In this document: in pieces, positions 56,499 through 64,000 of the stretch
How positions within the stretch are numbered: the stretch's first letter is position 1
Layout: every line of letters begins with the position of its first letter
Assembly (NCBI GenBank): GCA_024752435.1
Contig: CP103029.1
Coordinates: 992,001-1,056,000, forward strand
Reading direction: 5' to 3'
DNA length: 64,000 nucleotides
DNA from: Allantophomopsis cytisporea
Lineage: Eukaryota > Ascomycota > Leotiomycetes > Phacidiales > Phacidiaceae
Made by a program: the position numbers and the translations under genes
The notes under the pieces: model-generated
What the model was told of the DNA's origin: nothing
Seen by the model: only the letters and a program-made list of their open reading frames with translations
Databases searched by the model: none

Positions 56499-57157
56499 AT
56501 GGATGCAACGTTGTCATCAGCGCCAAACATGGCTTTCGCATTTCCCCGTCACTATAATTTCCCACCGTTTTTCACTCGCCAGGACAATATAACAACTCTC
56601 CATGCGCAGTGTCAGAAATGGTCATCGCTCATACTCTCATATTGCCGCTATCATAAACTGTGGAAATTGTCATTGGTGGACGCTTTGGACACAGAGCTAT
56701 TTTACAACAAGAAGTTAGAGAAAAGATTAAGTCTGAAAGATGCGCGTGAAATGCTGGAGTTTATGAGGAAGGAGGGTAGAGCAGAGTGGATCGGAAAGGA
56801 GGAAAATGTTGCCTGGGTTTGGTGGAGGAATCCAGAAGAGTGGGCAATGGCTATTGCCGATTGGGTAGCTTTACATCTCCGGAGACTATGAGATTTGGTG
56901 CTGATGTGTGATACTAGGTGGAAGAGACAGGTCAGAAAAACACTGTATTGACATTGTATGAGCTCACAGAGAGTGAAGCTACTCTTTCGCAAGGTGAGCG
57001 CATATTTCCCAAGTCGCCCTTAAGTTTCTGACACCATTGTATAGAATTCCATGGCATGGATGCAGATCTTCTGCAGAAGGCGTTAGCTGTGCTTGTGAAG
57101 CGTGGCAAGGCGCAGGTATTTGGTCAAGAAGACCAACAGGGCGTAAAGTTCTTTTGA
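56499..57157 (+). CDS. VPS25: ESCRT-II subunit Vps25
   Basis: Three exons: 56499-56864, 56918-56993 and 57045-57157, giving 184 residues if the ATG at 56499 is used, or 174 from the in-frame ATG at 56529 (MAFAFPRHYNFPPFFTRQDN), which begins closer to the conserved core. The signature YNFPPFFTRQ binds the Vps22/Vps36 partners. Two winged-helix domains follow, with WSSLILSYCRYHKLWKLSL, AWVWWRNPEEWAMAIADW, then KNTVLTLYELTESEATLSQE, FHGMDADLLQKALAVL and GQEDQQGVKFF. Two Vps25 copies arm each ESCRT-II complex and recruit Vps20 during sorting into multivesicular endosomes. It is convergent with the BRCT gene, 157 bases apart. Confidence 0.94.
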
Positions 57158-57314
57158 TTCGACTGCATAGTTTGCATTATAAGCGTTGCCACAAATCGAG
57201 ATCAGTTCGGATTTCTAATATCGCTTTTTCTTATTTGGGGTTTTATTCATGTGTCTAATCCATTACAATCCCAAACATGGCGTGTGCTCTCGGGAAACCT
57301 AAGCCAATACATTG

Positions 57315-60015
57315 TCAAGTAGCACGAAGAAGATATTTCTTGTCCCACCGGAGTTCCTGCGCCATAGCTGTGTCCAACAACCACTCAGTCTGTACAATTC
57401 GAGGCTCCATACCACCTTGTTCTGCCATCTGTACGAATTTGGGCCATAGCCTTTTCTCTTCAGCTTTTATGCCGGACAGCAAATAAACTGGTTCCATCTC
57501 GTCATCACTATCAGGGCCAGATGGCTTTATTGTTGCACCACCTCGGGCACGATACACATTGAAAGTGGCTCCATTGGCCTCAACAATGTCCTTGTAAGTA
57601 TCTGGCCCGTTAGGAATATCGGAGGTGCAGTAGACCACAACGCCTTTAAGCAGTTTTCTTCCATTGTTTTGAGCTCGTTTAACAACATCTTTCAATTTTA
57701 GTCCGAAGCGCTTTTCATTGACCTTGTCATTAAGAAGGAAGCTTTCCGCATCAGGAATTGAACCACTTTCAAGACATGTATCGATGAAGTCTGATGATAT
57801 GATAGTTGGACCAGATCCAGCGAGAGCACAAAGGAACTTCTTGGTTCTGACTATTGATGGTGCTGCCAAATGGGTACAGGCAGTGGGGTCTTGAGTTACA
57901 CTGATACCTAAATCACGTAGTTTCTTCTATAGAAAGGTCAATTCACTTTACAGATCATATATGCTCGAGTCAACGTACCCTGTCCTTTTCTTCTTTGCCA
58001 GAATCCTGAATCCATCTCTTGTATCCTGTGATAAGTAGACGCATCGCAACAGAGGGCCTACCAGTTTTGGCCTTTTTCACTTCTCGAGTTTCCAATTCGG
58101 AGTTCAGATTGTCATTAACCTCGCTGCTAAGGCTTGCGCTTCTCTTTTTACCTCTACTTTGGTCAATTCTATCAGCTGCTCGTTTGCCACCCCAAACGCC
58201 TCCGATTGAAGCTCGCTTCTTCTCCTTTTCGTAAAGAGCCAGGTCTGGGGCCAGATCCTGTAACTTCGACAGCGCTCGATCCTTGGCACCGCGGCTACTA
58301 GTACTGGATGGAGTCTCGTTTTCTTTATCACGACTGCTCAAGCGTATCACTGATGGTGTGGTAGGTAAATTTGATGTTGGGCGGCTCGGAATGATTACAG
58401 ACACTTGACTGTCCGGCGACATATCTTCAGCCTCACCATTCTCTGTCTTCGGGGGGAGCCGTGCAGCATTTTCCACTGCTTGGGCGCTACGCGACCGTGA
58501 GTCCTTGCCTAATCGTGCCAGCTTTACTTCCTCTGAATTCATCTCCGGGTCCTTTGGATAGTACAGCTCCTCCAGAATGGTTGCGTTCAAGTAGGTCTCC
58601 CCAATAACTTCTCCGAGATTGGTTCTTGGTGGAAAATGTGTATAGCGAGGATTGGATAGTTTCTGAACTTCACATCTAGCATAACTTTCCTCGATCCATA
58701 AATGGTTGACCATTTCGATGTTCCATTCCTCGGCTGCCGCACACTTTTCGCTGTTCTTACGAGCAGTGATAAGGTGAGTGTTGTCCTGCTTCATACTCTT
58801 GGTAAATTCTCCACCCGCAGCTACTACAAGGTTCTCAAGATAGACCCTTGCTTCTCCTCCATAATTAGATAGCGTGATGCGAAATTGCTCAAATCCAGGG
58901 ATTCCATTTCGAGGAAGGGGATAATGAAGAAGTCTTCGGAATGGCGATGTCCACTCGTTTGTGGTTATGAGATGGTATAGCCAAGACAAATTACCGACAT
59001 CAATGCCCATGCGCGCTGCAAAAACATAGTCTCTTCCATCGCGATATCGTCCAATGTACATATGGGCAAAACGAACCGAATCGGTGAGCTCACCCCCACC
59101 ACTTGTAACCAAATCCGCAATCGTACTTCGCAGGCGCTTAGACAACCCGAGATCATCGCAAAGCAGTACTTTCTTATTGTTGAATACGTCGAGTTTACGA
59201 GTTGTAGTGGTAACTTGCAGGCGGGGAAGTACTTCCGGATGTGGAGACATCGAAGATTCAATGTGTGCTGTAGACGGGATTCTCAAGTCATCCTCTGGCT
59301 TTAACCGTAAGATGTCGGGATTGGGCAGCATATATGGTGTTTCGTCAATCCGTTTGCCAAGTTTCAGACAGTCGTCAAACCTAAAAAAATTAATACAAAC
59401 ATCTAAAACCAACGATGAGATGTTTACCAGTGAGGAAGTATGACTTTGCACTTAAGCCTTTTCTCTTTGGCCTGCTGCACCTTCTGGGTATCATCGGTCA
59501 GGGCCACAATATGCGTAACAAGCTTGGTAAGACCGCTGGAATATTGGCCTCCCATTGCCAAAACAGCTCCAACGATGGCATCCTGATCACCACTTGGCAG
59601 GTCAGCCGTAGTCAGAACAACCCCAGAGAATATCAATCTTGGGTCGGGTGTAAAAGGTCGGATTTGAGCTTGTTTATTTCTCAAAAGGGACTGAGTAATC
59701 CATGCTGGTGTAACCACGGGTATCATGCGATCACAAGCCTTTGGGTATTGAGGAAAGTCGCAAGTGGTAGAGATGATGTGAGATACCACAGAGAGGTCAA
59801 TTGTTCCGTCCGCCTTGGTTTCGATCACGGTGGCACCATTGCCTTCCAGAGTACTGCACAACTGATCATAGTTAGTTTTGAGATAAAGAGAAACTGATAA
59901 CATCAGTGTATATACGTGCCTGCTTCTGATTCTCAACCGTGATGTCCCTACTTAAAAGGATACTCACCGAGCACTGGCCGAAGAGACCAGTACTACTATC
60001 CTCGCCTCCAGTCAT
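57315..60015 (-). CDS. multi-BRCT DNA-damage scaffold (Rtt107/Brc1-like)
   Basis: Four exons on the minus strand: 60015-59964, 59893-59428, 59380-57979 and 57926-57315, giving 843 residues. The first exon is small (MTGGEDSSTGLFGQCSV) and its donor GTATCC is weak. A stronger GTGAGT four bases upstream would break the frame. N-terminal BRCT repeats are visible (YDQLCSTLEGNGATVIETKA, IPVVTPAWITQSLL, TKLVTHIVALTD), then further ones (NKKVLLCDDLGLSKRLRSTI, RITLSNYGGEARVYLENLVV with NHLWIEESYAR). A basic Ser-rich linker follows, then a C-terminal BRCT pair starting LLITGYKR and ending IVQTEWLLDTAMAQELRWDK. Yeast Rtt107 and fission-yeast Brc1 bind phosphorylated H2A and coordinate repair at stalled forks. 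The assignment rests on BRCT number and arrangement. Confidence 0.85.
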
Positions 60016-60655
60016 AATGCTTTCCAGACTGGATCAGACACCAGCAAAAAGTGTTGGCGTTCTCCGTATTTTTGTATATGTAAAGCAGTTTAACATGGAT
60101 AAACTGTCCCATGTATGGTGAGAATTATATGTTCAAGTAAGTATGTCTTCGTGACGTTGCCGCAAATGGTGTTTGTGGTTGATCACGATTATTATGGCGA
60201 TGCCGTCGCGCTTCAACTGTGTTACGCGATGGAATATGAAAGCGCGATTGGGAACAGGCACACGTCTGCACGTGTCCGTCTTCTGACTATCGGGTTTCGG
60301 GATTTAGATTGCAAGGCTGCATGTTAGCCTTGTTTTAAGACCAACAGCCGTGGCCGTGCGGTGAGCGGTTGGACATCTTACCTCGGCCCGGTAGACAGGC
60401 AGGTATCACCTACGTACTAGGTAGAGCTTAGGTAGAGTGTGTCTCCCTGTTTGACAGTTGACCACAAGGTACCTTAGAACTCAACCAAACCAAATATAAA
60501 ATCATCAAAGTGATTTTCAACATTTGTTTTAGTTTCTGGACTTTTCTTGAGCCCCGTTTGCTTCTGCATTCAATTTTCAAATCTTCTTGATTTGTTGTCG
60601 CTTTTATCGATAATTCCATTGCGTTATATTTTCTGATATCATAGAATTTTACGAT
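60016..60655. promoter_or_regulatory. divergent promoter region, BRCT gene and hydrolase
   Basis: 640 bases between divergent start codons. It contains CTACGTACTAGGTAGAG and TTAGGTAGAG motifs at 60408-60440. No specific regulator site was recognised. Confidence 0.4.
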
Positions 60656-62021
60656 ATGTCTTCATCAAACTTTCTTGTGAAAGAGCATATTATACCTTGC
60701 CAGCACATTCGTGAGTATCCTCGGGCTACAGCTTATCATCAAGAGGATGTACTCCAGCTGGCTATCAAGCAATACGTTCCATTGAATAATCAAAAGCCGA
60801 AGTATGGCGATTTGACTATCATTGGTGCACATGCCAATGGTTTTCCCAAGGTCAGACACCTCTGAAAATGACTAGCAAACATTTGAATTGATACAAACTA
60901 CTAGGAACTGTATGAACCTCTCTGGGACGAAATTCTCAAGCGATCTCAGTTAGATGGATATTGTATTCGTGGTATATGGATTGCAGATATGTCTAATCAG
61001 GGGGCAAGTGGGATTCTCAATGAAGAACTGCTTGGCAATGACCGCAAGTCAATCTTTAGTCAACAGTCCTCAGGTCACTCAACTAACACTCCACACAGCA
61101 TCTTGGCTAGATCATAGTCGGGACTTGTTACATATGGTGAATCATTTCCGACGGGAGATGCCAATGCCGATTTCTGGCATCGGGCACTCTCTTGGGGCGG
61201 CCCAGCTCGTCAACTTGGCACTCATTCATCCGCGACTGATGACGACCCTTATACTCCTGGATCCTGTGATACAAATCAATGCTTCGGTGCCCAAAGGTGT
61301 TAATACCGTCCAAGCATCGACTTTCCGCAGGGATATATGGCCAACCAAGGAAGCAGCAGTCGCATCTTTCAACAAATCTAAGTTCTATAGAGCATGGGAT
61401 AAGCGTGTACTTGATGCCTGGATCAAGCATGGTCTACGACGAACGCCTACGAGTATCTACTCGGCACAAGCTGGAGAGGTTACCTTATCGACAACGAAGC
61501 ATCAAGAGGTCTTTACATTTCTACGCCCGAACTTCAACCCTCAAACGCCCGATGGAAGATCTATCGTAGAGCGTATGGAAATCCCTGATCTCGACGAAAC
61601 AACACCCGATAAGAACCCATTCTATAGGCCAGAACCTCCAGCTATTCTAGCAAGGATGGGGCATTTGCGCCCAAGCACCTTTTTCATTTTTGGTGAAAAG
61701 AGCGAGATGTCGAGCAAGGAATCGCAGACACAAAAGCTTGAAATTACTGGAAGAGATGTTGGAGGAAGCGGAGGAGTCCCAGAAGGACGAGTCAGCAGCG
61801 TTACTTTAGAGAACGTTGGTCACCTGGTTGCAATGGAAGCGGTAAATAAATGTGCAGATGCTGCATCTCCATGGCTTGGCCGTGAGGTACAGCGATGGAC
61901 AAAGCAACAACAAGCTTATGCTGAGTGGGCTGCAAAAAGTAAAGAGAAGGCCACCTTATCTGAAGAATACAAAGCCAGGATTGGTGGGCCATTGTATCCG
62001 GACATGAAGGGGAAGTTGTAG
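60656..62021 (+). CDS. alpha/beta hydrolase with PTS1-like C terminus (Lpx1-like)
   Basis: Three exons: 60656-60850, 60905-61043 and 61099-62021, giving 418 residues. The second intron has a GC donor (GCAAGT) and a normal CTAAC branch and CAG acceptor; the join gives GNDPSWLDHSRDLL, typical of this family. The fold shows the nucleophile elbow GIGHSLGAAQ with Ser at about 145, preceded by the oxyanion-type IIGAHANGFPKELYEPLW, and a late conserved ENVGHLVAMEAV with His at about 353. The protein ends GKL, which fits the loose peroxisomal targeting consensus. Related fungal proteins are annotated as peroxisomal Lpx1-type lipases or esterases. The substrate is unknown. Confidence 0.85.
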
Positions 62022-62371
62022 GAATATGGATCTGATAAGCACAATGGGTTGACAAAATATGACTGATCCTCGAATTTACCTCAATTCAAGAACAAGACTG
62101 CTTCTACTTCTAAACATAGCTTTCTCCTTTCCTTCATATCTTAAGTTCTCCCCGATTTAAAAAAACTTCTTCATCCTGATGACACATAACCTGCATATTG
62201 CATATTGACCAGTATACGTATAAACACGTGATCTGCAGGAATAAGACTATGTACGAGCTAAGCTTATTGCAGATGGCCCTAAAGGTTTTATTTCGCGGAT
62301 TATTAATTTCATTAATGTCATGTTTCAACAGATATGACTTGGCTGGGTACTTTTCATACGATTGGCTTGAT
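62022..62371. other. convergent spacer, no gene seen
   Basis: 350 bases between convergent stop codons, presumably two 3' untranslated regions. Confidence 0.4.
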
Positions 62372-64000
62372 CTAGCTCTCGTCAATGAGGGGTACCCAAA
62401 CCAGTATTCCCTTCTTGTCAGCCTTCATACCATCTGTGGGAACTACTTTTAATATCTTTTGGAAGTATCGATCTCGAACAACGAAATTAGGCTGGATCCA
62501 ATCACCAACAACCGATGGTAGTAACATAAATCGAACAGTAATCCTTGAGAGAGGAAGCAACTGCACAGAGGTTTGTTTTGGCCCCGAGAAGGCAAACGTC
62601 TCACTTGGATCCATTGCCAAGCCGAAAGTGAGAAAGTGCATCGAGGGATTTTCGATGGTGTATTCTAAGATGATTGTTGTTGTATCAGTTGATTCGGCCT
62701 TGACAACAGCAGCAAGTACTCTTGGCTCACTGCTTGCCACAAGGAACCGAGGCATCGGAAGTATAGTTGTGTTGACTTCAGATTCGTCGTGTCTGGACCA
62801 CTTGATGCTCAAAGATAACTCCAGCGAGCCCGCACGGCGATCATCCAGGCTTAACTTGCGCGTATCAACCCTAAACAAAGATTCTTCTATCGAATTCGGG
62901 CTGATTTGAACAACCGTCTTTTTCTCAGCAGGGTTCTCGGAAAGCAGCTGACAGTCAATGTTGCCAGTGACACTGACAACGTTGACAGAAACTTGATGAA
63001 TGTTGAGAACTTCAGTGGCGAATGAGGCATATCGCGTGACCAGGCACCAACGCTGAGCCAGGCCATACGAAGTACCCTTATCTGTAGTAGCAGGGATTTT
63101 TTCATTCTCAGCTTCCAGTATGTTCTCCGCGTCAAAATAGCTTGGCCAAGAATCCGGATGGATTCGTGGCAAGAAATCATAGTTTGCCTCGAAAGGGCAA
63201 ATTATGGCGAGTGGTATTGTACTAGAACATGACATTGCTGCCTCTTGGTCCGAAATGAGAGTATAGTCAACATCCATCCGGAGTTGATAGGTTGATGAGA
63301 TCGTAACAGCTGGCACAGTGATGCTCACGTACACGGATTGAGAGCTTGCAATGCTTCCGAGATCCAAGGTATGGGAATTAGTCGAGTCACTTTGAGGAAC
63401 AAAATCCCCCGTGCTTGATATAATTTGAAGCACTACTTGAGGACTTCCATTTCCTACAAGTTCTGCCTTTAGCTTTGCTGCAATACCCTCAACTTCGCCA
63501 TTCAGAACCTCGAGTTTCAATGAGATGGTTTCACTGGTATAGAACTCTTCCCCACTGTCATAGTACTTGAGGTCTACCTTTGGTGGTTTTGGTAGAACTT
63601 CAATAGTGCATGTATCAGGTCTTCCAAACCCCTTTCTGATCGGAATCTTCCCATGCGTCCACCAACCTTGAGGTATGCCAGATTGAACAAAGATTTGAGT
63701 GTATTCGAGATCAAAAGCTTCAGTACTCATACTAAAGACAGCAGATGTGGCTTGTACATGACCAGCGTCTTTGAAAGAAGTGACATACTCGAAAATTTTG
63801 GTCGTGCCAGGCGGGAAAGTCAGATCTGCCTTTCCAACTAGCCCTGAGTAACCATCCCTATCTACAAGATCGAGTCTACTATGTAGAATCTTTCTCGTCG
63901 GAGAGCCACTAGCTTCAGAGGTGTTTTGGTGCTCAAGCAGCACTGGCTTACAAGTTCCATCAAATGATACTTCCAGACTGGTCATAACAACAGGTGCCGA
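62372..64000 (-). CDS. TRAPP complex subunit 11 (Gryzun) C-terminal part, cut by window edge
   Basis: Open on the minus strand from the window edge to TAG at 62374-62372, at least 537 residues and no intron. The reading stays open through 64000, so the Met at 63985 is internal and the N terminus lies outside. Beta-rich sequence throughout, with FGRPDTCTIEVLPKPPKVDL, SISVYVSIT-like beta-sandwich segments, FEANYDFLPRIHPDSWPSYF, and the terminal VVGDWIQPNFVVRDRYFQKI with GMKADKKGILVWVP. This end is characteristic of the Gryzun domain of TRAPPC11-type proteins, which act in TRAPP-dependent traffic through ER-Golgi and Golgi. The foie gras domain, if present, is beyond the window. Confidence 0.82.
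   Translation of the reverse strand, partial: SAPVVMTSLEVSFDGTCKPVLLEHQNTSEASGSPTRKILHSRLDLVDRDGYSGLVGKADLTFPPGTTKIFEYVTSFKDAGHVQATSAVFSMSTEAFDLEYTQIFVQSGIPQGWWTHGKIPIRKGFGRPDTCTIEVLPKPPKVDLKYYDSGEEFYTSETISLKLEVLNGEVEGIAAKLKAELVGNGSPQVVLQIISSTGDFVPQSDSTNSHTLDLGSIASSQSVYVSITVPAVTISSTYQLRMDVDYTLISDQEAAMSCSSTIPLAIICPFEANYDFLPRIHPDSWPSYFDAENILEAENEKIPATTDKGTSYGLAQRWCLVTRYASFATEVLNIHQVSVNVVSVTGNIDCQLLSENPAEKKTVVQISPNSIEESLFRVDTRKLSLDDRRAGSLELSLSIKWSRHDESEVNTTILPMPRFLVASSEPRVLAAVVKAESTDTTTIILEYTIENPSMHFLTFGLAMDPSETFAFSGPKQTSVQLLPLSRITVRFMLLPSVVGDWIQPNFVVRDRYFQKILKVVPTDGMKADKKGILVWVPLIDES

Overview
The window is nuclear DNA from a filamentous ascomycete (Pezizomycotina). The evidence is short GT-AG introns of roughly 40-120 bases, many with a CTAAC-like branch site, conserved single-copy eukaryotic housekeeping genes, and an 8 kb AT-rich island of transposon copies riddled with stops in the C-to-T style of repeat-induced point mutation (RIP). 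Protein resemblance suggests Leotiomycetes, but that is a guess. No tRNA, rRNA, CRISPR or bacterial-type feature was found. Exon joins were worked out by hand from reading-frame continuity, splice consensus and family conservation; no transcript data were available.

Layout. 0.2-2.5 kb: a fungal DUF3824-type arginine/serine-rich protein (-). 5 kb: relic of a secreted-type protein. 5.9-7.6 kb: divergent pair IMP3 (-, small-subunit processome) and mitochondrial ribosomal protein S18 (+). 8.9-10.1 kb: DIM1 18S rRNA dimethyltransferase (+). 10-13.7 kb: gene-poor, with a possible relic. 13.7-16.6 kb: Vac7-like vacuolar regulator (+). 17.5-20.5 kb: splicing factor PRP6 (+). 20.7-28.95 kb: RIP-degraded nested pogo-like transposons plus one well-preserved 1.09 kb internally deleted copy with terminal inverted repeats. 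29.3-29.9 kb: prefoldin subunit 5 (+). 30.0-32.2 kb: fungal hypothetical (-). 32.5-34.6 kb: no secure gene. 34.6-35.9 kb: mitochondrial-type fungal protein (+). 36.7-37.5 kb: UBTD-like protein with a predicted myristoylated N terminus (-). 39.7-40.5 kb: RRP1 (+). 40.7-42.5 kb: sphingoid long-chain base kinase (-). 43.3-46.3 kb: coatomer beta (-). 46.9-47.7 kb: Mago nashi (+). 48.5-49.6 kb: GID4/Vid24 (+). 50.4-51.3 kb: TRM8 (+). 52.1-55.9 kb: Mdm1-type sorting nexin (+). 56.5-57.2 kb: VPS25 (+). 57.3-60.0 kb: RTT107/Brc1-like BRCT protein (-). 60.7-62.0 kb: alpha/beta hydrolase with a PTS1-like tail (+). 62.4 kb to the edge: TRAPPC11/Gryzun C-terminal part (-).

These are dispersed housekeeping genes, not a biosynthetic cluster. 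Several share themes: ribosome assembly (IMP3, DIM1, RRP1, mS18), RNA processing (PRP6, Mago, TRM8) and endomembrane traffic or lipid signalling (Vac7, coatomer beta, VPS25, Mdm1, TRAPPC11, LCB kinase). Adjacency does not imply co-regulation, except possibly at the 200 bp IMP3/mS18 bidirectional promoter.

I found no clearly new multi-gene system. The points most worth checking are the preserved deletion-derivative transposon inside a RIP graveyard, a GC-AG intron, a start codon isolated on its own coding exon in the UBTD gene, a PRP6 intron that could be retained in frame, and a near-perfect 16-base hairpin before DIM1.
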